Source of the DNA: Microvirga antarctica
GTDB lineage: Bacteria > Pseudomonadota > Alphaproteobacteria > Rhizobiales > Beijerinckiaceae
DNA: 64,000 nucleotides
NCBI RefSeq assembly: GCF_017921815.1
Contig: NZ_JAGEMM010000008.1
Location: 124,001-188,000, forward strand
Direction: 5' to 3'
Shown here: one piece after another, positions 25,844 through 35,258 of the stretch
Layout: the number at the start of each line of letters is the position of its first letter
Numbering within the stretch: position 1 is the first letter of the stretch
Notes under the pieces: model-generated
Told to the model about the DNA's origin: nothing
What the model saw: only the letters and a program-made list of their open reading frames with translations
Databases searched by the model: none
Translations under genes and position numbers: made by a program

Positions 25844-28750
25844 ATGCGTCACGGACGAAAGACGGAAGCGTTGCGGATCGTTTCTTTCGCCATCTCATTG
25901 CTGATCGCCGCTTTCCTGTGCGTGTCCGTGCCGACCGCCGGTCAGGCCGTGGAATCCGTTCGCGTGGACCCCGACACCAAGGCGATCGATCTCGCCCCCA
26001 TGGTCGACCGGTACAAGTCGGACGGCGACGAAATCCGCATTTCAACGGCGCCCGGCCGCGACGGCATCGTGCGTCGCATTGCCGTCAAGGCCCGCGAATC
26101 CGGCACGCGGCCGGACTGGATCGTCTTCGCGCTCACCAACGATACCGACGAACAGGTCGACCGGCTCCTGGTGGCCCCCCATTTCCGCCTCACGGGGTCC
26201 GGCGTGATCTGGCCGGATCTCGGCTCCACCCGCATCGAGGCGATCACCGCCAGCCAGGGCATTCGCCCCGAGCGGGACGATTCACCGGACGCCGACCTCT
26301 TTCTCATCACCCTCGATCCCGGCACGACCGTTACCTTCGTGGCCGAGCTGCGCTCCGCCGAGCTGCCGCAGCTGCAGCTCTGGAACGCCGATTCCTACAA
26401 GGACCGCATCAACGGCCTGACCCTCTACAAGGGCATCATCATCGGCATTGCGGGTCTGCTGGCGCTCTTTCTCACCATCGTGTTCGTGGTGAAGGGCGCG
26501 CTGATCTTCCCCGCGGCCGCGGCGCTGGCCTGGGCGGTGCTTGCCTATGCGTGCATCGATTTCGGGTTCTTCCAGCGCATCTTCCCGATCACCGAGAAGG
26601 CCGAGCAGGTCTATCGCGCCGGTGCGGAGGCGGTGCTCGCCGCCACGCTGCTGGTCTTCCTCTTCGCCTATCTCAACCTCAATCGCTGGCACGTGCGCTA
26701 CAGTCACGTGACGGCATTCTGGCTGGTCTTCCTCGGCGCGCTGGTCGGCCTCGCGGTCATCGACCCGCCGGTGGCCTCCGGCGTGGCGCGGATTTCCATC
26801 GCGGCTGTGGCTGGAATCGGCTTCATTCTCGTGCTGCATCTGGCAACCCACGGCTATGACCGCGCTGTCATGCTGGTGCCGACCTGGCTGTTGCTGATCG
26901 CCTGGGTGACGGCCGCGACCTTCACGGTGACAGGCCAGCTCGGCTCGGATCTGGTTCCACCTGCGCTCATCGGCGGCCTTGTTCTGATCGTCATGCTCAT
27001 CGGCTTCACGGTCATGCAGCACGCCTTTGCGGGCGGGGCCTTCGCGCATGGTCAGGTCAACGACACCGAGCGACGGGCGCTGGCGCTCTCCGGCGCGGGC
27101 GACATCGTGTTCGATTGGGATGTGACGTCGGACAAGATCTATGTGAGCCCAGAGGTGGAGCAGCAGCTCGGCCTGAAACGCGGCGCGCTCGAGGGGTCCG
27201 CCACCGATTGGCTCGACCTCATTCATCCCTTCGACAAGGACCGCTACCGCCTGTCGCTCGACGCCGTCATCGAGCAACGACGCGGGCGGCTGAACCAGGA
27301 TTTCCGCCTGCGCGGCTCGTCCGGGGCCCATCATTGGTTCCGCCTCAGGGCCCGGCCGCTGGTGGGGACGGACGGCGAGGTCATTCGCATTGTCGGCACC
27401 CTGTCGGACGTCACCGAATCAAAAACCGCCGAAGAGCGCCTGCTCCACGACGCCGTGCACGACAACCTCACCAGCCTGCCCAACCGGCAACTGTTCTACG
27501 ATCGGCTGGAGGCAGCCCTCACCTATGCGAGCCAGGACGATTCACTGCGTCCCACCGTGCTCGTCATCGATATCGACCAGTTCAAGACCACCAACGACGC
27601 GGTCGGCTACGCGGCGGGCGACTCGATTCTCCTCACGCTCTCTCGCCGCTTGAGCCGTCTGCTGCGGCCGCAGGATACGCTGGCGCGCATTTCGGGCGAC
27701 GAATTCGCCATGATCCTGCTCTCCGAGCGCGAGCCAGACCGCATCATCGCTTTCGCCGACATGGTGCGGCGGGCGGTGACGACGCCGATTACCTATGCCG
27801 AGCGCGAGATCTTCCTCACTGCCTCCATCGGGCTTGCCCTGCACGATCCGCAGATCGCCGCCCGGCGCGAGGAAGTGCTGCGCAATTCCGAAATCGCCAT
27901 GTCGCATGCCAAGCGCAACGGGGGCGATTGCATCGAGGTGTTCCGGCCGAACATGCGCTCCGACCGCAGCGACCTGTTCACCATGGAGAACGATCTCCGG
28001 CGCGCGTTGGATCTCAATCAGATCAAGGTGCTGTTCAAACCCATCGTCCGGCTGGAAGACCGGACCATCGCGGGTTTCGAATCGATGCTGCGCTGGGACC
28101 ACCCGCGCCTTGGCCGCGTCGGCCCCGAAGACTTCATGTCCATCGCCGAGGAAACCGGCCTCATCGTCAATCTCGGCTTCTTCCTGCTCGAGCAGACCGC
28201 GCGGGAGCTTGCCGCCTGGCAGGATGCGCTCGAGGTCGAGCCGCCGATCTTCGCCAGCGTCAACATGTCGAGCCATCATCTGCTCCGGCATGACCTGCTG
28301 CAGGACGTCAAGGCCGTCATCGCCCGAACGGGCGTTCTGGCCGGGTCGCTGAAGCTGGAGATGAACGAGAGTCTGGTGATGGAGAATCCGGAATACTCGG
28401 CCCAGATCCTGTCCCGTTTGCGTGACCTTGGCGCCGGGCTGTCGCTGGACGATTTCGGGACCGGCTATTCGGCCCTGTCCTATCTGCTGCGCTTCCCCTT
28501 CGACACGATCAAGATCGACGAATCCTTCGTTCGGCAGATGGCGGACAACAAGCCGATCATTCTGCGCTCGATCATCAAGATGGCGCACGAACTCGGCATG
28601 GAGACGGTGGCGGAGGGAGCGGAGACCGAATCGGAGGCGATCGAGCTCTATCAGCTCGGCTGCGAATATGCCCAAGGGCCGGTCTTCGGAGAGCCGATGT
28701 CGATGTTGCAGGCCCGTCAACTCGTCGGAGCGGCGCCAGAAGCGGCCTGA
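25844..28750 (+). CDS. Membrane GGDEF-EAL protein with PAS domain (cyclic-di-GMP turnover)
   Basis: 968 residues from the ATG at 25844; a TTG 36 codons upstream is possible. A signal/anchor helix precedes a periplasmic domain of about 160 residues. Seven or so membrane helices (about 196-390) resemble 7TMR-DISM sensors. A PAS fold is at about 405-525. GGDEF is at about 535-695, with degenerate motif SGDEF near residue 617 but an intact I-site RPQD. EAL is at about 710-960, with ESM in place of EAL near residue 746, yet LDDFGTGYSALSYL, KIDESFV and the QGPVFGEP end are kept. Phosphodiesterase activity is more likely than cyclase activity. Confidence 0.9.
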   Translation: MRHGRKTEALRIVSFAISLLIAAFLCVSVPTAGQAVESVRVDPDTKAIDLAPMVDRYKSDGDEIRISTAPGRDGIVRRIAVKARESGTRPDWIVFALTNDTDEQVDRLLVAPHFRLTGSGVIWPDLGSTRIEAITASQGIRPERDDSPDADLFLITLDPGTTVTFVAELRSAELPQLQLWNADSYKDRINGLTLYKGIIIGIAGLLALFLTIVFVVKGALIFPAAAALAWAVLAYACIDFGFFQRIFPITEKAEQVYRAGAEAVLAATLLVFLFAYLNLNRWHVRYSHVTAFWLVFLGALVGLAVIDPPVASGVARISIAAVAGIGFILVLHLATHGYDRAVMLVPTWLLLIAWVTAATFTVTGQLGSDLVPPALIGGLVLIVMLIGFTVMQHAFAGGAFAHGQVNDTERRALALSGAGDIVFDWDVTSDKIYVSPEVEQQLGLKRGALEGSATDWLDLIHPFDKDRYRLSLDAVIEQRRGRLNQDFRLRGSSGAHHWFRLRARPLVGTDGEVIRIVGTLSDVTESKTAEERLLHDAVHDNLTSLPNRQLFYDRLEAALTYASQDDSLRPTVLVIDIDQFKTTNDAVGYAAGDSILLTLSRRLSRLLRPQDTLARISGDEFAMILLSEREPDRIIAFADMVRRAVTTPITYAEREIFLTASIGLALHDPQIAARREEVLRNSEIAMSHAKRNGGDCIEVFRPNMRSDRSDLFTMENDLRRALDLNQIKVLFKPIVRLEDRTIAGFESMLRWDHPRLGRVGPEDFMSIAEETGLIVNLGFFLLEQTARELAAWQDALEVEPPIFASVNMSSHHLLRHDLLQDVKAVIARTGVLAGSLKLEMNESLVMENPEYSAQILSRLRDLGAGLSLDDFGTGYSALSYLLRFPFDTIKIDESFVRQMADNKPIILRSIIKMAHELGMETVAEGAETESEAIELYQLGCEYAQGPVFGEPMSMLQARQLVGAAPEAA

Positions 28751-28763
28751 CCGGCAATCGTCC

Positions 28764-29375
28764 CTAAGCGTGACCCGCTTCACTCGACAGCATGGCGGGC
28801 TCGATGCCGATCCGCCTCAGAGCCTCCTCGTACCGGGCATCGACCGGCGTGCCGAAGAGGAGATCCACATCCGCCGGGCAGTTCAGCCACCCATTGGCCT
28901 GGATCTCGCCCTCGAGCTGGCCGGCGGACCACCCTGCATATCCCAGCGCCAGAATCGCATCCTTGGGGCCCTCGCCCCTGGCGATGGCGCGCAGGATGTC
29001 GACTGTCGCGGTCAGGCACACGCCGTCGTCGATGGGGAGGGTGGACTGATCCATGTGGAAATCGGGCGAATGCAGGACGAAGCCCCGGCTGGTCTCGACC
29101 GGGCCGCCGATGAGGACCTGAATGGCCTCGAGGGTCTTCGGGAGGCTGATGCGCTCGGATTCCGGTACAATCTCCAACTGGACCAGGAGATCCGGCATGC
29201 TCACGTTGGGAGCGGGCTTGGTCAGCACGATCCCCATGGCGCCCTCCGCCGAATGGGCGCACAGATAGATCACTGACCGGGCAAACCGCTCATCCGTCAT
29301 CCCGGGCATCGCCAGCAGAAGCTGGCCATCGAGATACCCCTCGGACATATCGGACTCGGTCGGCAAAACGGACAT
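28764..29375 (-). CDS. YqgE/AlgH family protein (UPF0301)
   Basis: 203 residues. Family motifs are [37 protein letters not shown] near the N-terminus (only part quoted), then the [16 protein letters not shown] loop and the [15 protein letters not shown] block near the C-terminus. The N-terminal 10 residues are variable, and a start at M10 (MSEGYLDG) is equally likely. Function is not established: AlgH was linked to alginate regulation, but the family is general. It is convergent with the GGDEF-EAL gene (13-base gap) and divergent from the DsbD-like gene. Confidence 0.9.
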   Translation of the reverse strand: MSVLPTESDMSEGYLDGQLLLAMPGMTDERFARSVIYLCAHSAEGAMGIVLTKPAPNVSMPDLLVQLEIVPESERISLPKTLEAIQVLIGGPVETSRGFVLHSPDFHMDQSTLPIDDGVCLTATVDILRAIARGEGPKDAILALGYAGWSAGQLEGEIQANGWLNCPADVDLLFGTPVDARYEEALRRIGIEPAMLSSEAGHA

Positions 29376-29468
29376 AGTGGCCTCTATCGGGACAGGCCCT
29401 CGCCATCACGGGAACGTGGATGGCCTTGGGCTGCTAAAATCTTGTATGGGGAAGCCTCACGAACAGTC

Positions 29469-30308
29469 ATGAGTTCCATGGTATTTCGGTTACGTTCCAT
29501 TTCGAGCCTTTTTTGTCTCGGCCTCCTTCTGCTCCCCTCGCTTGGGGTGGCGCAGGGCATGCCGGGTTGGTCGCAGGGCCTGCATTCCCGCGTGCGGCTC
29601 GTGTCCGGGGACCGCACAGGTACGCAATGGCTCGCCGGCATCGACATGGCGCTCGACCCCGGCTTCAAGACCTATTGGCGAAACCCGGGCGAGAGCGGCC
29701 TGCCGCCGCGATTCGACTGGGCCGGATCCGAAAACGTCGCCTCCGTGGACGTGAAATGGCCCGCACCCTCGCGGTCCGAGGACGGCGCAGGGGTGTCCTA
29801 CGTCTATCATGACAACGTCCTGCTGCCGCTGGTCGTCCAGGCAGTGGACGTCGCAAAGCCGGTAAAGCTCGTCCTGTCGATCGAGTATGGCATCTGCAAG
29901 GATATCTGCATCCCGGCGAATGCAACGCTCGCGCTGACGCTCGGGGCCGGGCCATCCCAGCAGGCCGAGATTGCGGCTGCCTTGCACGACAAGGTTCCGC
30001 GGGTCCAGGCCATCGGCGCGCCGGGGCCTGTCTCGATCCTCTCGCTTGGACCCAACACCGACGGCAAACCCGGCTTCTCCGCGACGCTCAAAAGCCCACC
30101 CGGGGAGGCGCCGAACCTGTTCGTCGAGGCACCTGAAGGCTGGTATTTTTCCACCGCAAAACCGGACGACCACAACCGTGTCTCGGTGAGCCTCGACGAG
30201 AAGCCGAAGGATGCGGCTGGCCCGGTCACGGTGACCCTGACGCTGGTGGCCGGGCAAAACGCCGTCGAGAGCGAGGTCAAGCTCGACGCCACCGGCAAGC
30301 CGCGATAG
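29469..30308 (+). CDS. Periplasmic DsbD-alpha-like protein (disulfide reductase N-terminal domain)
   Basis: 279 residues from the ATG at 29469; starts at 29442 and 29478 are also in frame and no ribosome site is decisive. A signal peptide (ending LGVAQG) predicts export. The mature protein resembles the DsbD N-terminal immunoglobulin-like domain, with TYWRNPGESGLPPRFDW, then the redox motif IEYGICKDICIPA (two cysteines five residues apart). There is no membrane thiol-transport domain, so a partner reductase is expected elsewhere. It lies 40 bases before a peroxiredoxin gene, consistent with a thiol-redox pair. Confidence 0.82.
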   Translation: MSSMVFRLRSISSLFCLGLLLLPSLGVAQGMPGWSQGLHSRVRLVSGDRTGTQWLAGIDMALDPGFKTYWRNPGESGLPPRFDWAGSENVASVDVKWPAPSRSEDGAGVSYVYHDNVLLPLVVQAVDVAKPVKLVLSIEYGICKDICIPANATLALTLGAGPSQQAEIAAALHDKVPRVQAIGAPGPVSILSLGPNTDGKPGFSATLKSPPGEAPNLFVEAPEGWYFSTAKPDDHNRVSVSLDEKPKDAAGPVTVTLTLVAGQNAVESEVKLDATGKPR

Positions 30309-30348
30309 GGAAGAGGCACCTTTTGCTCACGCTACCGGAGAACTGCCG

Positions 30349-30831
30349 ATGACCATCCAGGTCGGAGAAAACCTGCCGCAAGTGACCTTCCGCGTCATGA
30401 CGGCGGACGGGCCCGTGGCCAAGACCACCGACGATCTCTTCAAGGATCGCAACGTCGTCCTCGTGGCGGTTCCGGGTGCCTTCACGCCCACCTGCCACCG
30501 CAACCATCTGCCCGGCTACGTCGAGAACCTGCAGGCCATCAAGGCCAAGGGCATCGACGCGGTGCTGGTCACCGCCGTCAACGACGTTTTCGTCATGGAG
30601 GCCTGGTCGAAGGCCGCCGGCGGCGAAGGCATCGAGTTTATCTCCGACGGCAACGGCGATTTCGCCCGCGCGATCGGCCTCAGCATGGATGGCTCGGGAT
30701 TCGGCCTCGGCACCCGCTCGCAGCGCTACTCGATGGTGGTGGAAAACGGCGTCGTGAAGTCCATCAACCTGGAAGACGCCCCCGCCAAGGCGCAGATTTC
30801 GGGTGCCGAAAACCTGCTCAAGAGCCTCTGA
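30349..30831 (+). CDS. Peroxiredoxin of the Prx5/hybrid type
   Basis: 160 residues. The peroxidatic cysteine is C49 in VPGAFTPTCHRNHLPGY, the Prx5-type signature. The AWSKAAGGEGIEFISDGNGDFARAIG region and C-terminal EDAPAKAQISGAENLLKSL are typical. It reduces hydroperoxides in the cytoplasm using a thiol donor. No second conserved cysteine of the atypical two-Cys type is visible, so it is likely one-Cys or glutaredoxin/glutathione dependent. It probably shares a transcript with the DsbD-alpha-like gene 40 bases upstream and is convergent with rnhA. Confidence 0.92.
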   Translation: MTIQVGENLPQVTFRVMTADGPVAKTTDDLFKDRNVVLVAVPGAFTPTCHRNHLPGYVENLQAIKAKGIDAVLVTAVNDVFVMEAWSKAAGGEGIEFISDGNGDFARAIGLSMDGSGFGLGTRSQRYSMVVENGVVKSINLEDAPAKAQISGAENLLKSL

Positions 30832-30840
30832 GAGATCACG

Positions 30841-30860
30841 CCGGGCGCCCCTGCGCCCGG
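30841..30860. terminator. Hairpin between convergent peroxiredoxin and rnhA genes
   Basis: Perfect 8-bp GC stem (30841-30848 with 30853-30860) with a 4-base loop, no T-run. A shared terminator-like structure is plausible. Confidence 0.5.
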
Positions 30861-30869
30861 CCGCCAGCC

Positions 30870-31340
30870 CTATGACTGGGCTGCGTCCTTGGCCAGTTGC
30901 TTGAACGGCTTCATGGCCGCCACGGCGAGTTCGTCGACCCGGATGTTGGTCGGATCGTCCGCGTGGCCCTTGACCCAGTGCCAGGCAACCTCATGCCGCG
31001 CCGTGACGGCCTCGAGGTCGCGCCACAGATCCTCGTTCTTGACCGGCTTGTTATCGGCCGTCCGCCATCCCCGCCGCTTCCAGTTCGCCATCCACGACGT
31101 GATGCCCTGCCGGACATATTGAGAATCGGTGTAGAGATCGACCGGACAGTCGCGCTTCAGGCTCTTCAGACTTTCGATGGCGGCCCGCAATTCCATGCGG
31201 TTGTTGGTGGTATGCGCCTCGCCGCCCGAGATTTCCTTCTCGCTGCCCCGGAACGACAGGATCGCGGCCCAGCCGCCCGGTCCGGGATTGCCCGAGCAGG
31301 CGCCGTCGGTATAGATTTTGACCCTGTCAGAGGTTGTCAT
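30870..31340 (-). CDS. rnhA: Ribonuclease HI
   Basis: 156 residues, the usual length. It degrades RNA in RNA-DNA hybrids using two metal ions. The catalytic carboxylates are D12 in [17 protein letters not shown]50 in NNRMELRA, D72 in LYTDSQYV and D136 in RVDELA. The ATG overlaps the stop of thrB by 4 bases (31337-31340). It is last in the ispH-thrB-rnhA run, an arrangement I recall as frequent in Hyphomicrobiales. Confidence 0.97.
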   Translation of the reverse strand: MTTSDRVKIYTDGACSGNPGPGGWAAILSFRGSEKEISGGEAHTTNNRMELRAAIESLKSLKRDCPVDLYTDSQYVRQGITSWMANWKRRGWRTADNKPVKNEDLWRDLEAVTARHEVAWHWVKGHADDPTNIRVDELAVAAMKPFKQLAKDAAQS

Positions 31341-32302
31341 ACGTCCAGGCCGTATTCGCGCGCATTGCGCGCATGCTTGTGGAAGTTGAGCTTGCGGTCA
31401 TATTCGAGCGGGTCCTTGGGCTTCACCAGCGCGCCGGGCGGCACGTTCAGCCAGTCGACCAGCCGGGTCAGCATGAACCGCATGGCAGAGCCCCGGCACA
31501 GCACCGGCAGGGCGTCGATTTCCGCCGGTTGAAGCGGGCGCACCGCCTGGTATCCGGCCAACAGACTTTGCCCCTTTGTCAGGTTGAACGAGCCGTCGAT
31601 TTCAAAGCACCACGCGTTGAGGCAGATGGCCACGTCGTAGGCGAGCGCGTCCGTGCAGGCGAAGTAGAAGTCGATCAGCCCCGACACCGCAGGCCCGATG
31701 AAGAAGACGTTGTCGGTAAACAGGTCCGCATGAATGATCCCGGCCGGAAGATCCGTCGGCCAATCACGCTGCAACGCCGAAAGCTCCCGCCGCGTGCGTT
31801 CCGCAAGCCCGGTCGAGACGCGATCGGCCTCGGCCTCGGCTTGCGCGAAAAGCGGCGGCCAGCCGGCAAGCGACAGGGTGTTGGGGCGCACCATGACAAA
31901 ATCCGCCCCCGCCACATGGAGCCGCGCCAGCGCTGATCCCAGCGCGCCGCAATGCGGGGCGGTCGGGCGGCGGACCGCGATTCCGTCCAGAAAGGTGAAG
32001 ATCGCGGCGGGCCTGGAGGCGAGCCGACCGAGGGTCTCGCCGTGCCGGTTTTCGAGCGGCAGCGGGCAGTTCAGGCCCTTGCTGGCGAGATGGCGCATCA
32101 GGCCGACGAAAAACGGCAGGTCGGCCTCGTTCACACGCTTTTCGTAGAGCGTCAGGATGTACGAGCCGCGGCTGGTGTGGAGGAAATAATTGGTGTTCTC
32201 GACGCCCTCGGCGATGCCCTTGTAGGACAACACCTCGCCGATCTCGTAGCCGGCCACGAAGGCGACCAGCTCGTCGTCCGGAACTTCCGTATAAACTGCC
32301 AT
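31337..32302 (-). CDS. thrB: Homoserine kinase, type II (choline-kinase-like fold)
   Basis: 321 residues. It phosphorylates homoserine to O-phosphohomoserine for ThrC. The aminoglycoside-phosphotransferase fold is clear from [13 protein letters not shown] (Brenner-like motif HxDxxxxN) and [24 protein letters not shown]. This is the non-GHMP type used by many alphaproteobacteria. The N-terminus [22 protein letters not shown] is characteristic. It lies 3 bases after ispH and overlaps rnhA by 4 bases. Confidence 0.96.
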   Translation of the reverse strand: MAVYTEVPDDELVAFVAGYEIGEVLSYKGIAEGVENTNYFLHTSRGSYILTLYEKRVNEADLPFFVGLMRHLASKGLNCPLPLENRHGETLGRLASRPAAIFTFLDGIAVRRPTAPHCGALGSALARLHVAGADFVMVRPNTLSLAGWPPLFAQAEAEADRVSTGLAERTRRELSALQRDWPTDLPAGIIHADLFTDNVFFIGPAVSGLIDFYFACTDALAYDVAICLNAWCFEIDGSFNLTKGQSLLAGYQAVRPLQPAEIDALPVLCRGSAMRFMLTRLVDWLNVPPGALVKPKDPLEYDRKLNFHKHARNAREYGLDV

Positions 32303-32305
32303 GAC

Positions 32306-33265
32306 TTATTCTGCCGCCTGCTCGCGCAATTCGCGCGGGAGCGGAAAGAACACGCTCTCATCGGCGGTCGAGACCGTCTCCACCGTGACCTCGAAGCGGG
32401 CCGCGAACGCGTCCATGATTTCCTCGACCAGGACTTCCGGCGCGGATGCCCCGGCGGTGATGCCGAGGGTGGCGATCCCGCCGAACACCGACCAGTCGAT
32501 ATCGTCCGCACGTAACAGCAGACGCACCACCGGGCACCCTTCCCGCTCCGCCACTTCACGCAGGCGCTGGGAATTGGAAGAGTTGGCCGAACCCACCACG
32601 ATCATCGCCTCGACGAGGGGCGCCACCCGTTTGACGGCGCCCTGGCGGTTGGTGGTGGCGTAGCAGATATCTTCCTTGTGCGGGCCGACGATGGCGGGAA
32701 AGCGCGCCTGCAGCGCGCGCACGATATCGCTGGTGTCGTCGACCGACAGGGTGGTCTGGGTGACGAAGGCGAGAGCCGACTCGTCGGCAAACGACAGGGT
32801 TGCGATATCTTCGAGCGTCTCGACCAGGGTCGTGGCGCCTTGCGGGAGCTGCCCCTGGGTGCCCACCACTTCGGGGTGGCCCGCATGCCCGATGAGGAGA
32901 ATGTGCCGGCCGCGCTTGTGATGCAGCAGTGCTTCCCGATGAACCTTGGTGACGAGGGGACAGGTGGCGTCGATGCCAAACAGCCGGCGGGCCAACGCGG
33001 CCTCGGGCACGGATTTGGGCACCCCGTGGGCGGAGAAGATCACCGGCGCATCCCCGTCCGGAACCTCGTCGAGTTCCTTGACGAACACAGCGCCCTTCCG
33101 CCGCAAGCCCTCGACCACGTATTTGTTGTGAACGATCTCGTGCCGGACATAGACCGGCGCCCCATACAGCACGAGCGCGCGCTCGACCGCGTCGATGGCG
33201 CGCACGACCCCGGCGCAGAATCCGCGCGGAGCGCACAGGAGGATGAGGAGAGGCGGCTTGGTCAT
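32306..33265 (-). CDS. ispH: 4-hydroxy-3-methylbut-2-enyl diphosphate reductase
   Basis: 319 residues. It performs the last step of the MEP isoprenoid pathway, giving IPP and DMAPP, with a 4Fe-4S cluster. The three cluster cysteines are C17 (APRGFCAGV), C102 ([11 protein letters not shown]) and C201 ([11 protein letters not shown]); the catalytic glutamate is E132 in GHPEVVGT. The C-terminus [24 protein letters not shown] segment is typical. It is the first gene of the reverse-strand run, divergent from the antiporter gene. Confidence 0.97.
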   Translation of the reverse strand: MTKPPLLILLCAPRGFCAGVVRAIDAVERALVLYGAPVYVRHEIVHNKYVVEGLRRKGAVFVKELDEVPDGDAPVIFSAHGVPKSVPEAALARRLFGIDATCPLVTKVHREALLHHKRGRHILLIGHAGHPEVVGTQGQLPQGATTLVETLEDIATLSFADESALAFVTQTTLSVDDTSDIVRALQARFPAIVGPHKEDICYATTNRQGAVKRVAPLVEAMIVVGSANSSNSQRLREVAEREGCPVVRLLLRADDIDWSVFGGIATLGITAGASAPEVLVEEIMDAFAARFEVTVETVSTADESVFFPLPRELREQAAE

Positions 33266-33410
33266 AATCCGGCGATGTGGCGAGACGAACCCTGCTCTGT
33301 CAAGCCGCGAGCGGCGCTATTCGCGCCGGTGGGAGCGGCAAGAATCGCTCGCACTTGAGCCCGAGACACCCTAGAAAGGTGGGCATTCCTTCTCCTCTTG
33401 CGAAACCATA

Positions 33411-35258
33411 ATGGCGGATTCAGTCTCTCACGTCAGTTTTCTGCCGCCGATCCTGACATTTTGCGGCGCTGCGGTTGTGGCGGTGCCGCTCTTTCGTCTT
33501 CTCGGCCTGAGTGCGGTCCTCGGTTATCTCGCGGCCGGCGTGGTTATCGGTCCGTTCGGACTGGGCCTCGTCGGCGAGCCCGAGACCATTGCGACCGTGG
33601 CCGAACTGGGCGTGGTGCTGCTGCTCTTCATCATCGGGCTTGAACTGAAGCTCACGCATCTGTGGTCGATGAAGCGCGACATTTTCGGGCTCGGTCTCGC
33701 GCAGGTCGTCTTCACCGCCCTGTGCCTGGGAAGCGCGTCCTACCTGATCGGTTTCCCCACCAACGCCGCCATCGTAACCGGACTCGCCTTGGCGCTGTCC
33801 TCGACCGCCATCGGGCTGCAGATGCTGGACGAGCGCAGCGACATCCAGACCGCCTACGGCCAGCGCTCCTTTGCGATCCTGCTGTTCCAGGACCTCTCGG
33901 TCGTCCCGATCCTGGCCATTCTGCCGGTTCTGGCGACCGGTGCCGCGGCGCTTGAGACCGGATCGATGGCTGACCGACTCGTCAGCCTCGGCACGGCGGT
34001 CGCCGCCATCGTTGCGGTGATCCTGATCGGGCGCTACGGCCTGAACCCATTCTTCCGGGTGCTCGCGCGCAGCGGCGCCCGCGAGGTCATGACCGCGTCC
34101 GCCCTGCTGGTCGTGCTGGGCGCGGCCTTGCTTCTGCAGGAAGTCGGCCTGTCGATGGCCATGGGGGCCTTCCTGGCCGGCCTCCTTCTCGCAGAATCGA
34201 ATTTCCGCCACCAGCTCGAGGCCGATATCGAGCCGTTCCGCGGCATCCTGCTCGGCCTGTTCTTCATGAGCGTGGGCATGTCGATCGACCTCTCGTTGCT
34301 GCGTCAGCAATGGCTCATCCTGGCGATCGCCGCGCCTGCGGTCGTCATCGTCAAGTCGCTTCTGGTCATCATTCTTTCCCGGCTGTTCGGCGCGAAAGGA
34401 CGGGATGCGTTGCGCTCGGGCGCGCTGCTCTCGCCTGCCGGAGAATTCGCCTTCGTGCTGCTGCCCGTCGCCCTCGGCCTCGGCCTGCTGGACCCCGCGA
34501 CCGGACAGCTGGTGACGGCGCTGGCCGCGATCACGATGCTGCTTGGGCCGATCGCCGCCACTCTGCTGGAGAAGGCCATGGGGAACCGCTTCGAGGCGGA
34601 GCCTGAAGAGGGCGCCGCGCCCGGCCAGCAGGGCGAGCTGTCGAGCCGCGTCCTTGTGATCGGGTTCGGCCGGTTCGGCCAGATCGTCAACCAGGTTCTT
34701 CTCGCCCAGGGGATCGACGCGACCGTCATCGACAACGACGTGGAGCGCATCCGCGATGCGGGCCGGTTCGGACTTCAGGTCTATTACGGCGATGGCACGC
34801 GGCTCGACGTGCTGCGGGCGGCGGGCGCGTCGAGGGCCGAGATGATCTGTGTCTGCACCGACCATCCCGACGCAACCGTCAAGATCGTCGAGATCATCCA
34901 CGAGAACTTCGCCAATGCGCGCAGCTTCGTGCGCGCCTACGACCGCATCCACGCCGTGGATCTGTTGAACATGGACGTGGACTTCCAGGTTCGCGAGGTC
35001 TTCGAATCCGCCGTCACGTTCGGCCGCGCCGCGCTCGAAGAACTCGGCGTCGAGCCTGATGCGGCAGCACTGACGGCCAATGACGTGCGCAAGCGTGACA
35101 CAGCCCGCCTGATGTTGCAGAAGGGCGGCGACACGATGGGCGGCGCCGAGCTCATCGTGGGTGCCAAGATCGCGCCGGAACCGCTCGTAACGCCGGCCGG
35201 CAAGGCGCGCGGTCTCAACGCCGAGACCCGCGATATCCTCGGCGAAGGCGTGTTCTAG
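33411..35258 (+). CDS. CPA2-family cation:proton antiporter with TrkA-N (RCK) domain, KefB/KefC-like
   Basis: 615 residues. Residues about 5-385 are the membrane antiporter domain with 12-13 helices (LGYLAAGVVIGPFGLG, GLALALSSTAIGLQML, GAFLAGLLLAESNFRHQLE). Residues about 410-525 form a Rossmann-like RCK_N domain with VLVIGFGRFGQIVNQVLLAQG and the nucleotide-binding acidic end DNDVERI. Such proteins exchange K+ or Na+ for protons; Kef systems protect against electrophiles and are controlled by glutathione. Ion specificity cannot be read. Its stop is shared with the GTG start of the MATE gene, so they are one operon. Confidence 0.92.
   Translation: MADSVSHVSFLPPILTFCGAAVVAVPLFRLLGLSAVLGYLAAGVVIGPFGLGLVGEPETIATVAELGVVLLLFIIGLELKLTHLWSMKRDIFGLGLAQVVFTALCLGSASYLIGFPTNAAIVTGLALALSSTAIGLQMLDERSDIQTAYGQRSFAILLFQDLSVVPILAILPVLATGAAALETGSMADRLVSLGTAVAAIVAVILIGRYGLNPFFRVLARSGAREVMTASALLVVLGAALLLQEVGLSMAMGAFLAGLLLAESNFRHQLEADIEPFRGILLGLFFMSVGMSIDLSLLRQQWLILAIAAPAVVIVKSLLVIILSRLFGAKGRDALRSGALLSPAGEFAFVLLPVALGLGLLDPATGQLVTALAAITMLLGPIAATLLEKAMGNRFEAEPEEGAAPGQQGELSSRVLVIGFGRFGQIVNQVLLAQGIDATVIDNDVERIRDAGRFGLQVYYGDGTRLDVLRAAGASRAEMICVCTDHPDATVKIVEIIHENFANARSFVRAYDRIHAVDLLNMDVDFQVREVFESAVTFGRAALEELGVEPDAAALTANDVRKRDTARLMLQKGGDTMGGAELIVGAKIAPEPLVTPAGKARGLNAETRDILGEGVF

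Noticed and set aside
26000-26900. Possible second gene start for a separate 7-helix sensor before the GGDEF-EAL domains
   Set aside because: The frame is continuous from the membrane sensor through PAS, GGDEF and EAL with no internal stop or ribosome site.
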